Part shown: positions 6,294 to 11,700 of the stretch, in pieces
Layout of the letters: the number at the start of each line of letters is the position of its first letter
Numbering within the stretch: the first letter of the stretch is position 1
Assembly: GCA_937891895.1 (NCBI GenBank)
Contig: CALATN010000057.1
Location: 1 to 11,700, forward strand
Origin: an uncultured Clostridia bacterium
GTDB lineage: Bacteria; Bacillota; Clostridia; Oscillospirales; Ruminococcaceae
Reading direction: 5' to 3'
Length of the DNA stretch: 11,700 bases
Notes under the pieces: model-generated
Seen by the model: the letters and a program-made list of their open reading frames with translations, nothing else
Databases searched by the model: none
What the model was told of the DNA's origin: nothing
Program-made: the position numbers and the translations under genes

Positions 6294-6719
6294 ATGCCAA
6301 CCTTTAACCAGTTAGTTCGTAAGGGAAGAAAAGTTCTCGAAAAGAAGTCTACTGCACCAGCTCTTCAGAAGGGTTACAACGCTAAGAAGAAGGTAGCAAT
6401 TGACCAGAGCTCACCTCAGAAGAGAGGCGTATGTACAGCAGTTAGAACAGCTACACCTAAGAAGCCTAACTCCGCTATGAGAAAGATTGCCAGAGTAAGA
6501 CTTACAAACGGTACTGAAGTAACAGCTTACATTCCAGGTATCGGCCACAACCTCCAGGAACACTCCGTTGTTCTTATCAGAGGCGGTAGAGTAAAGGACC
6601 TCCCTGGTGTACGTTATCACATCATCAGAGGTACACTCGATGCACAGGGCGTTGCTAAGAGAAATCAGGCTCGTTCCAAGTACGGTGCAAAGAAGCCTAA
6701 GGCAGGCGCAGCTAAGTAA
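6294..6719 (+). CDS. rpsL: 30S ribosomal protein S12
   Basis: A 141-residue S12, a protein of the decoding centre of the small subunit that helps monitor codon-anticodon pairing. It begins MPTFNQLVRKGR and carries the longer Gram-positive insertion (about residues 17-42, APALQKGYN). Conserved blocks are TPKKPNSAMRK (54-64), PGIGHNLQEHS (81-91) and GGRVKDLPGVRYH (97-109). The lysines at 56-57 and 101 and the proline at 104, sites of streptomycin resistance or dependence in other bacteria, are wild type here. D102 is the residue that RimO methylthiolates in E. coli. AAGGAG lies seven bases upstream of the ATG. It is the first gene of the str operon. rpoB-rpoC, its frequent upstream neighbour in Firmicutes, is not adjacent. 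Confidence 0.99.
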   Translation: MPTFNQLVRKGRKVLEKKSTAPALQKGYNAKKKVAIDQSSPQKRGVCTAVRTATPKKPNSAMRKIARVRLTNGTEVTAYIPGIGHNLQEHSVVLIRGGRVKDLPGVRYHIIRGTLDAQGVAKRNQARSKYGAKKPKAGAAK

Positions 6720-6894
6720 GCTGAAAGTGTCTTAAATTAAAGTATACTCAATGAAACCAAACCGCAGATTTGTGCGGAGATTCATTTTTATATAGATGAA
6801 GCCTCTGCATTGGTCGTGCGTGTCATCCGCCGCTGAGGCGGCGTAAGGTGAAACGAGTACCTATGATAGCATTATTATGAAGGAGGGAAGTATT
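6720..6894 (+). other. rpsL-rpsG intercistronic region with several potential RNA hairpins
   Basis: A 175-base non-coding gap inside the operon. A compound hairpin pairs AATGAA (6750-6755) with TTCATT (6781-6786) and CCGCA (6762-6766) with TGCGG (6773-6777), then runs into TTTTTA, so it may act as a weak terminator or attenuator. A GC-rich hairpin pairs CGCCGC (6828-6833) with GCGGCG (6838-6843) around TGAG. GAGGC (6835-6839), partly in that loop and 3' arm, could instead pair with GCCTC (6801-6805), giving two mutually exclusive folds about 40 bases before the rpsG RBS. In E. coli this gap binds S7 for autoregulation; any such role here is inference. No promoter was found. Confidence 0.5.
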
Positions 6895-7365
6895 GTGCCA
6901 AGAAGAGGTAAAATTGCAAAGCGTGAGGTTCTTTGTGATCCTGTTTACAACTCTGAGCTCGTAACACGTCTTATCAACAACATCATGCTCGATGGTAAGA
7001 AGGGTGTTGCTCAGAAGATCGTATACGGTGCTTTTGAAATCGTAGCAGAAAAGACAGGTAAGGACGCTCTCGAAGTATTCGAACAGGCTATGGAAAACAT
7101 CATGCCTCTGCTCGAAGTAAAGGCTCGCCGAGTTGGTGGTTCCACATACCAGGTACCAATGGAGGTAAGACCTGAAAGAAAGCAGACTCTCGGTCTCAGA
7201 TGGCTCACAACATATTCAAGAGCAAGAAGCGAGAGAACAATGAAGGAAAGACTCGCTAACGAAATTATCGACGCTACAAACGGTATCGGCGGTGCTTGCA
7301 AGAAGCGTGAAGATACTCATAAGATGGCTGAAGCTAACAAGGCTTTCGCACACTACCGTTGGTAA
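6895..7365 (+). CDS. rpsG: 30S ribosomal protein S7
   Basis: A 156-residue S7, the primary binder that organises the 3' major (head) domain of 16S rRNA and lines the E-site region. The protein begins MPRRGKIAKREV and contains LINNIMLDGKKG, the VGGSTYQVPMEVRP loop and the C-terminal KMAEANKAFAHYRW. The start is the GTG at 6895: AAGGAGGG lies six to seven bases upstream, the length becomes exactly that of Bacillus S7, and an ATG at 6877 would place the RBS inside the coding sequence. It is preceded by an unusually long structured gap and followed by fusA after 56 bases that contain a small CCCTG/CAGGG hairpin (7386-7400). Confidence 0.99.
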   Translation: MPRRGKIAKREVLCDPVYNSELVTRLINNIMLDGKKGVAQKIVYGAFEIVAEKTGKDALEVFEQAMENIMPLLEVKARRVGGSTYQVPMEVRPERKQTLGLRWLTTYSRARSERTMKERLANEIIDATNGIGGACKKREDTHKMAEANKAFAHYRW

Positions 7366-7421
7366 TAAGCACATAAACGTGATTGCCCTGATTAACAGGG
7401 TACTAAATTGGAGGAAATATT

Positions 7422-9506
7422 ATGCCAAGAGATTGTTCACTTGAACAAACAAGAAATATTGGTATAATGGCTCACATTGACGCAGGTAAAACAACCACAA
7501 CTGAGCGTATCCTTTTCTATACTGGTATCAACCATAAGATTGGTGAGACTCACGATGGTTCTGCAACAATGGACTGGATGGCGCAGGAGCAGGAGAGAGG
7601 TATTACAATTACTTCCGCTGCTACAACAGCACACTGGGCAGGCCATAGAATCAATATCATTGACACCCCAGGTCACGTTGACTTTACAGTAGAAGTTGAG
7701 CGTTCACTCCGTGTACTCGACGGTTCTGTAACAGTTCTTTGTGCTAAGGGCGGTGTTGAGCCTCAGACTGAAACAGTTTGGAGACAGGCTAACAAATATA
7801 TGGTACCAAGAATGGTATACGTTAACAAGATGGATATCATGGGCGCTAACTTCTACCGTGTAGTAGATATGATGCTCGAACGTCTCAAGTGTAACGCTGT
7901 TCCGATTCAGCTTCCTATCGGTTCTGAATCCACATTCAAGGGTATCATCGACCTCGTAGAAATGAAGGCATACTGCTACTACGATGACCTCGGCAAGGAT
8001 ATCAGAGTTGAAGAAATCCCTGCTGATATGGTTGACAAGGCTAATGAATATCGTGAAAAGCTCCTCGAAGCTGTTGCTGAACAGGACGAGGAAATCATGA
8101 TGAAATACCTTGATGGTGAAGAACTCACAATTGATGAAATCAAGATGTGTATCCGTAAGGGTACAATTGCTAACGCTATGGTTCCTGTTGTATGTGGTAC
8201 ATCCTACAAGAACAAGGGCGTTCAGAAGCTTCTTGACGCAGTTGTTGACTATATGCCATCCCCACTTGATATCCCACCAATCAAGGGTATCAATCCTGAT
8301 ACAGAGCAGGAAGAAGAAAGACCTTCCTCCGACAAGGAACCATTTGCAGCTCTTGCATTCAAGATTGCAACTGACCCATTTGTTGGTAAGCTCTGTTACT
8401 TCCGTGTATATTCCGGTACAGTAGATTCCGGTGCTACAGTTCTCAACGCAACTAAGGACAACTCTGAAAGAATGGGTCGTATCCTTCAGATGCACTCCAA
8501 CCACAGAAAGGATATCGAAACTGTATATGCAGGCGATATCGCTGCATGTGTTGGTGTTAAGAACACAACAACAGGTGATACACTCTGTGATCCTAAGGCA
8601 CCTATCATTCTCGAATCTATGGAATTCCCAGAACCAGTTATCCAGCTCGCTATCGAGCCTAAGACAAAGGCTGGTCAGGAAAAGATGGGTATTGGTCTTG
8701 CTAAGCTTGCTGAAGAAGACCCAACATTCAGAACATGGACTGATGAAGAAACAGGTCAGACAATCATCGCTGGTATGGGTGAGCTTCACCTCGATATCAT
8801 CGTTGACCGTCTCCTCAGAGAATTCAAGGTAGAGGCTAATATCGGTGCACCTCAGGTTGCTTATAAGGAAACAATCAAGAAACTCGCTGATGTTGATCAC
8901 AAGTATGCACGTCAGTCCGGTGGTAAGGGTCAGTACGGTCACGTTAAGATCAAGGTTGAGCCTAACGAATCCGGTAAGGGTTACGAGTTTGTTAATGCCG
9001 TTGTCGGCGGTGCTATTCCTAAGGAATACATCCCTGCTGTTGACAAGGGTATCCAGGGCGCTATGAAGGCTGGTGTACTCGCTGGCTATCAGGTAGTTGA
9101 CGTTAAGGTTACACTTTACGATGGTTCTTACCACGAAGTTGACTCCTCTGAAATGGCGTTCTCTATCGCTGGTTCCATGGCTTTCAAGGAAGCTATGAAG
9201 AAGGCTGATGCTTGCATCCTCGAACCAATTATGAAGGTTGCAGCTATCGTTCCTGATGACTATATGGGTACTGTAATCGGTGACCTTAACGCTCGTCGTG
9301 GTCAGATCCTTGGTCAGGAAATCAACAATGGCGTTGCTCAGGTTGACGCTCTTGTTCCACTGTCTGAAATGTTCGGTTACTCCAACGACCTCCGTTCCAA
9401 GACACAGGGTCGTGGTCAGTACTCCATGGAACCAGACAGCTATATCGAAGTTCCACGCTCCATCGCAGAAAAGATTATGTCTGCAAGAAGCAAGAGCAAC
9501 GACTAA
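7422..9506 (+). CDS. fusA: Elongation factor G
   Basis: A 694-residue translocation GTPase that moves tRNAs and mRNA through the ribosome and, with RRF, recycles it. GTPase motifs are AHIDAGKTTT (17-26), RGITITSAATT (59-69, switch I), DTPGHVDF (81-88) and NKMD (135-138). The EF-G-specific insert and domains II-V follow in order, including GMGELHLDI and the domain IV block RQSGGKGQYGH. Length is normal for EF-G, and no sign of a TetM-like or FusB-type variant was seen. GGAGG lies upstream of the ATG. It is third in the operon, after rpsG. From about 7707 to 9134 no TTA, CTA or TCA codon is used, a sign of strong codon selection. No clear terminator follows it, so read-through into tuf is likely. 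Confidence 0.99.
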   Translation: MPRDCSLEQTRNIGIMAHIDAGKTTTTERILFYTGINHKIGETHDGSATMDWMAQEQERGITITSAATTAHWAGHRINIIDTPGHVDFTVEVERSLRVLDGSVTVLCAKGGVEPQTETVWRQANKYMVPRMVYVNKMDIMGANFYRVVDMMLERLKCNAVPIQLPIGSESTFKGIIDLVEMKAYCYYDDLGKDIRVEEIPADMVDKANEYREKLLEAVAEQDEEIMMKYLDGEELTIDEIKMCIRKGTIANAMVPVVCGTSYKNKGVQKLLDAVVDYMPSPLDIPPIKGINPDTEQEEERPSSDKEPFAALAFKIATDPFVGKLCYFRVYSGTVDSGATVLNATKDNSERMGRILQMHSNHRKDIETVYAGDIAACVGVKNTTTGDTLCDPKAPIILESMEFPEPVIQLAIEPKTKAGQEKMGIGLAKLAEEDPTFRTWTDEETGQTIIAGMGELHLDIIVDRLLREFKVEANIGAPQVAYKETIKKLADVDHKYARQSGGKGQYGHVKIKVEPNESGKGYEFVNAVVGGAIPKEYIPAVDKGIQGAMKAGVLAGYQVVDVKVTLYDGSYHEVDSSEMAFSIAGSMAFKEAMKKADACILEPIMKVAAIVPDDYMGTVIGDLNARRGQILGQEINNGVAQVDALVPLSEMFGYSNDLRSKTQGRGQYSMEPDSYIEVPRSIAEKIMSARSKSND

Positions 9507-9529
9507 TATTTTTTATAAAATTTGAAGAA

Positions 9530-9572
9530 AACACTTGCATTTTTTTATCAAATCTGATAAAATATAAGTGTT
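9530..9572. repeat. Nested palindrome covering the tuf promoter
   Basis: An outer pair AACACTT (9530-9536) with AAGTGTT (9566-9572) encloses an inner perfect pair TTTTATCA (9543-9550) with TGATAAAA (9555-9562) around AATC. The outer left arm overlaps the -35 and the inner right arm overlaps the -10. It could fold in read-through RNA from fusA, or act as an operator. Confidence 0.55.
9535..9563 (+). promoter_or_regulatory. Internal promoter for tuf
   Basis: TTGCAT (9535-9540), a 17-base spacer and TAAAAT (9558-9563), with TGA before the -10. It would give EF-Tu its own transcript in addition to the operon mRNA. A second TATAAT at 9583-9588 has no matching -35. Confidence 0.7.
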
Positions 9573-9610
9573 AGTATTCTACTATAATATTTACAAGGAG
9601 GACTATTCCA

Positions 9611-10813
9611 ATGGCAAAGGCTAAATTTGAAAGAACCAAACCACACGTTAACATTGGTACAATCGGTCACGTTGACCACGGTAAGACAACTCTTACTGCT
9701 GCTATCACAAAGTATCTCTCCCTCAAGGGACAGGCTGCATTCGAAGATTACGCAAACATCGATAAGGCTCCTGAAGAAAGAGAAAGAGGTATCACAATCA
9801 ACACAGCTCACGTTGAGTACGAAACTGACAACCGTCACTATGCTCACGTTGACTGCCCAGGCCATGCTGACTATGTTAAGAACATGATCACTGGTGCTGC
9901 TCAGATGGACGGCGCTATCCTCGTAGTTGCTTCCACAGACGGTCCTATGGCTCAGACTAAGGAACACCTTCTCCTCGCTCGTCAGGTAGGCGTACCTTAC
10001 ATCGTTGTATTCATGAACAAGGCTGACCAGGTTGACGATCCAGAGCTCCTCGAACTCGTTGAAATGGATATCCGTGAAACACTTGACAAGTATGAATTCC
10101 CTGGCGATGATACACCAATCATCATCGGTTCTGCTTTCCAGGCTCTCGATTCCGCTTCCAAGGATCCTTCCGACCCTGTTTACGAATGCATCCAGAAGCT
10201 CATGGACGCTGTAGACTCCTACATTCCTACACCTGAAAGAAAGGCAGATCTTCCTTTCATTATGCCTGTTGAAGACGTATTTACAATCACAGGCCGTGGT
10301 ACAGTTGCTACAGGTAGAGTTGAAAGAGGTCAGCTCAAGACTGGTGACGAAGTTGAAATCGTTGGTCTTAAGGATGAAAAGGCTAAGACAGTTGTAACTG
10401 GTATCGAAATGTTCAGAAAGATTCTTGACTACGCTGAAGCAGGCGATAACATCGGTGCTCTTCTCCGTGGTGTTCAGAGAACAGATATCGAAAGAGGTCA
10501 GGTTCTTTGTAAGCCAGGCTCCATCAACCCACACACAAAGTTCAAGGGTCAGGTTTACGTTCTTAAGAAGGAAGAAGGCGGACGTCACACTCCATTCTTC
10601 AACAACTACAGACCTCAGTTCTATTTCAGAACAACTGACGTTACTGGTGTAATCACACTTCCAGCTGATAAGGAAATGTGTATGCCTGGTGATAACGTAA
10701 CTATCGACGTTGAACTCATCACACCAATCGCTATCGAAGACGGTCTCCGTTTCGCTATCCGTGAAGGTGGTAGAACAGTAGGTTCAGGCGTTGTTACAGC
10801 TATCAATGAATAA
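9611..10813 (+). CDS. tuf: Elongation factor Tu
   Basis: A 400-residue GTPase that delivers aminoacyl-tRNA to the ribosomal A site. Visible motifs are GHVDHGKT (19-26), RGITINTAHVEY (59-70, switch I), DCPGHADY (81-88, H85 the catalytic histidine) and NKAD (136-139). Domains II and III are intact, with RGTVATGRVERG, GGRHTPFF and the C-terminal FAIREGGRTVGSGVV. The usual NKCD is NKAD, and the G5 SAL is SAF (within GSAFQAL); both are conservative. AAGGAGG lies nine bases before the ATG. It closes the str operon, has its own promoter and is followed at once by a strong terminator. The S10 operon (rpsJ onward), which follows tuf in many Bacilli, is not present downstream. Confidence 0.99.
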   Translation: MAKAKFERTKPHVNIGTIGHVDHGKTTLTAAITKYLSLKGQAAFEDYANIDKAPEERERGITINTAHVEYETDNRHYAHVDCPGHADYVKNMITGAAQMDGAILVVASTDGPMAQTKEHLLLARQVGVPYIVVFMNKADQVDDPELLELVEMDIRETLDKYEFPGDDTPIIIGSAFQALDSASKDPSDPVYECIQKLMDAVDSYIPTPERKADLPFIMPVEDVFTITGRGTVATGRVERGQLKTGDEVEIVGLKDEKAKTVVTGIEMFRKILDYAEAGDNIGALLRGVQRTDIERGQVLCKPGSINPHTKFKGQVYVLKKEEGGRHTPFFNNYRPQFYFRTTDVTGVITLPADKEMCMPGDNVTIDVELITPIAIEDGLRFAIREGGRTVGSGVVTAINE

Positions 10814-10821
10814 TTGATTTT

Positions 10822-10855
10822 AAATCCCCATACCTCGGTATGGGGATTTTTGTTA
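10822..10855 (+). terminator. Terminator of tuf / str operon
   Basis: A 12-bp perfect stem, AAATCCCCATAC (10822-10833) with GTATGGGGATTT (10838-10849), loop CTCG, then a T-rich tail (TTTTTGTT). It lies nine bases after the tuf stop. Confidence 0.95.
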
Positions 10856-10860
10856 TGTAT

Positions 10861-10892
10861 AAAAAAATCCCCGTACCAAAGTACGGGGATTT
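10861..10892 (-). terminator. Terminator of the convergent ferredoxin gene
   Basis: A 12-bp perfect stem, AAATCCCCGTAC (10865-10876) with GTACGGGGATTT (10881-10892), followed on the minus strand by a seven-base T run. It is 16 bases past the ferredoxin stop. Its stem differs from the tuf terminator stem at only one base pair. Confidence 0.92.
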
Positions 10893-10908
10893 AAGTATGC
10901 TTTGTTGA

Positions 10909-11079
10909 TTATTCAGCAACAGGAGCAGATACAGGGCAAGCGTCAGCACAAGCGCCGCAGTCAATGCATGTTGCAGCGTCGATAACGTACTTGCCGTCAC
11001 CCTCAGAAATAGCGTTTACAGGGCAGCCGTCTGCGCAAGCGCCGCAGCTGATGCAATCGTCGTTGATGATGTATGCCAT
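10909..11079 (-). CDS. 2[4Fe-4S] ferredoxin
   Basis: A 56-residue clostridial-type low-potential electron carrier, cytosolic, used with enzymes such as pyruvate:ferredoxin oxidoreductase and hydrogenases in anaerobic metabolism. Two complete CxxCxxCxxxCP motifs are visible, at C9, C12, C15, C19-P20 and C38, C41, C44, C48-P49, and the two halves are near duplicates (CGACADGCPV and CGACADACPV). It begins MAYIINDDCISCG, as is usual for the family. GGAGGTG lies six bases upstream of the ATG. The gene is a single unit with its own promoter and terminator, convergent with tuf and divergent from the leader ORF before purE. Codon use (GCT, GAC, TGC) suggests high expression. The gene points to an obligate anaerobe. 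Confidence 0.97.
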   Translation of the reverse strand: MAYIINDDCISCGACADGCPVNAISEGDGKYVIDAATCIDCGACADACPVSAPVAE

Positions 11080-11145
11080 TGAAAAACACCTCCATGTTTG
11101 GTCTTGGGAAATGTGTTCCGAATTTTTTCGGATTTCCTATCTACT

Positions 11146-11173
11146 ATTTTATCATATTTTTCGAAAAATGCAA
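11146..11173 (-). promoter_or_regulatory. Promoter of the ferredoxin gene
   Basis: On the minus strand, TTGCAT (11173-11168), a 16-base spacer and TAAAAT (11151-11146), with TGA before the -10. The leader of about 60 bases contains a small hairpin, TCCGAA/TTCGGA around four bases (11117-11132). Confidence 0.65.
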
Positions 11174-11221
11174 GAGATAATTAAGAATTTTTATAAAAAG
11201 TGATTTTTTTTTGTGAAACAC

Positions 11222-11250
11222 TTGAAGTTTAGGGAAAAATATAGTACAAT
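11222..11250 (+). promoter_or_regulatory. Promoter of the leader ORF / purE
   Basis: TTGAAG (11222-11227), a 17-base spacer and TACAAT (11245-11250). The transcript would start near 11257, leaving about 30 bases before the GTG of the 40-codon ORF. No riboswitch fits in that space. Bases 11174-11221, between this and the ferredoxin promoter, are AT-rich and hold nothing recognised. Confidence 0.7.
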
Positions 11251-11285
11251 ATATATGATTTGAATTTACTATGGAGGGTTTGAGC

Positions 11286-11408
11286 GTGACAATTATTGCC
11301 AACCGTTTAACTGATTCCATATATTTTTCTTCGCTGCTGTCAGGACAGTGTTCTCGCTGCGGCGGGATTTTTGTATCAAAAAATAAGTGCGCGCAAATCA
11401 AGCTGTGA
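11286..11408 (+). CDS. 40-residue ORF, possible leader peptide before purE
   Basis: Not recognised. A GTG start at 11286 has GGAGGG seven bases upstream and a promoter further up, which is unusually good support for so short an ORF. The product has 40 residues, with a hydrophobic-aromatic first half (IYFSSLL) and a Cys-containing second half, CSRCGG (22-27) and C35, and ends KCAQIKL. Three cysteines with CxxC could bind metal. The stop codon TGA (11406-11408) is the last codon of the 5' arm of a terminator hairpin, so a ribosome finishing the ORF would cover that arm. It may be a regulatory leader peptide for purE, or a small independent protein with its own terminator. Translation is not proven. 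Confidence 0.6.
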   Translation: MTIIANRLTDSIYFSSLLSGQCSRCGGIFVSKNKCAQIKL

Positions 11409-11439
11409 TTACCTGCTGTTTTCACAGCTTTTTGTTTTG
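11400..11439 (+). terminator. Rho-independent terminator/attenuator between the leader ORF and purE
   Basis: A perfect 9-bp stem, AAGCTGTGA (11400-11408) with TCACAGCTT (11422-11430), a 13-base loop and a T tract TTTTTGTTTTG (11429-11439). The 5' arm is coding sequence of the leader ORF including its stop codon. No convincing promoter lies between it and purE, so purE expression would need read-through. Confidence 0.85.
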
Positions 11440-11487
11440 TAAAAAATAGAAATTTTATAAATAAATTTCCGAAAAGGAGTTATATCT

Positions 11488-11700
11488 ATGTTGAAAAAAG
11501 TTGCAGTAATTATGGGTAGCGACAGCGATTTTCCTGTTGTAAAGGATGCTGTTGCAGAGCTTAAGGCTTACGGCGTACCTTACGAGGTGCACGTTATGTC
11601 TGCTCACCGTACTCCCGAAATGGCTTCCGAATTTGCTTCAAAGGCTAAGGAGAACGGCTTCGGAATTATCATCTGTGCAGCAGGTATGGCTGCGCACCTT
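11488..11700 (+). CDS. purE: N5-carboxyaminoimidazole ribonucleotide mutase (PurE), 3' end beyond window
   Basis: The first 71 residues of PurE, the cytosolic purine biosynthesis enzyme that converts N5-CAIR to CAIR. Family length is about 160, so less than half is seen. Signature motifs are present: VAVIMGSDSD (5-14), the substrate-binding loop SAHRTP (38-43), and the start of the AGMAAHL segment (65-71), which normally continues PG. AAGGAG lies eight to nine bases before the ATG. The upstream gap (11409-11487) holds a terminator and AT-rich sequence without a strong promoter, so the gene is probably transcribed from 11222 through the leader ORF. Genes downstream are likely other purine enzymes, but they are not in the window. 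Confidence 0.97.
   Translation, partial: MLKKVAVIMGSDSDFPVVKDAVAELKAYGVPYEVHVMSAHRTPEMASEFASKAKENGFGIIICAAGMAAHL

Noticed and set aside
7704..9134. 476-codon minus-strand ORF opposite fusA
   Set aside because: In-register shadow of EF-G with low-complexity Cys/Leu/Ser-rich translation; EF-G motifs on the plus strand are unambiguous.
9583..9588. Second -10 (TATAAT) before tuf
   Set aside because: No -35-like hexamer at 16-18 bases upstream; the promoter at 9535-9563 is better supported.
9548..10588. 346-codon minus-strand ORF opposite tuf
   Set aside because: In-register shadow of EF-Tu, extending across the tuf promoter; no start signals.
11113..11135. PurR-type PurBox pair (CCGAA...TTCGG) near purE
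   Set aside because: The two CCGAA units are only four bases apart instead of about 16-17 and lie in the ferredoxin leader; they look like a small hairpin.
11257..11487. Guanine/purine riboswitch upstream of purE
   Set aside because: The conserved core of that riboswitch was not found, and the leader before the 40-codon ORF is only about 30 bases.
1..11700. CRISPR array, insertion sequence, prophage or defence island
   Set aside because: No regularly spaced direct repeats, transposase, integrase, or restriction or defence genes were seen on either strand.

Overview
The window looks like chromosomal DNA of a low-to-moderate GC, Gram-positive Clostridia-type organism, most plausibly a Ruminococcus or Oscillospiraceae relative. 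This rests on strong AGGAGG-type ribosome binding sites, near-consensus TTGACA-17-TATAAT promoters, a Firmicute-type S12, a tRNA gene with encoded CCA, and a clostridial-style 2[4Fe-4S] ferredoxin. The genus is inferred from overall protein character, not proven. No insertion sequence, CRISPR array or phage gene was seen.

Left part (1-4800), mostly minus strand. lepA (elongation factor 4) is cut at its C-terminus by the window edge. Back to back with it is an unknown multi-pass membrane protein gene on the plus strand; each has its own consensus promoter. Next come a 74-residue acidic helical protein that resembles the leader domain of NHLP/Nif11-type peptides, a NUDIX hydrolase, a tRNA-Arg(ACG) with its own promoter and terminator, and a two-LysM plus GH18 glycosidase of the spore-cortex-lytic SleL/YaaH type.

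Middle (4768-6101): a plus-strand gene for an unrecognised protein with an N-terminal zinc ribbon, a helical repeat-like middle and two C-terminal membrane segments.

Right part (6203-10855): the str operon, rpsL-rpsG-fusA-tuf. It has a consensus promoter whose -35 lies in one arm of a 13-bp inverted repeat. A 175-base rpsL-rpsG gap holds several potential hairpins. A second promoter lies inside a nested palindrome just before tuf. The operon makes S12, S7, EF-G and EF-Tu. It ends in a strong terminator facing an almost identical terminator of a convergent ferredoxin gene.

Right edge (11222-11700): a promoter drives a 40-codon ORF whose stop codon lies in the 5' arm of a Rho-independent terminator, followed by purE (cut by the window edge). 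This has the architecture of a translation-controlled attenuator and is the most interesting regulatory candidate here. The other main candidates are the NHLP-like small protein and the structured rpsL-rpsG gap.
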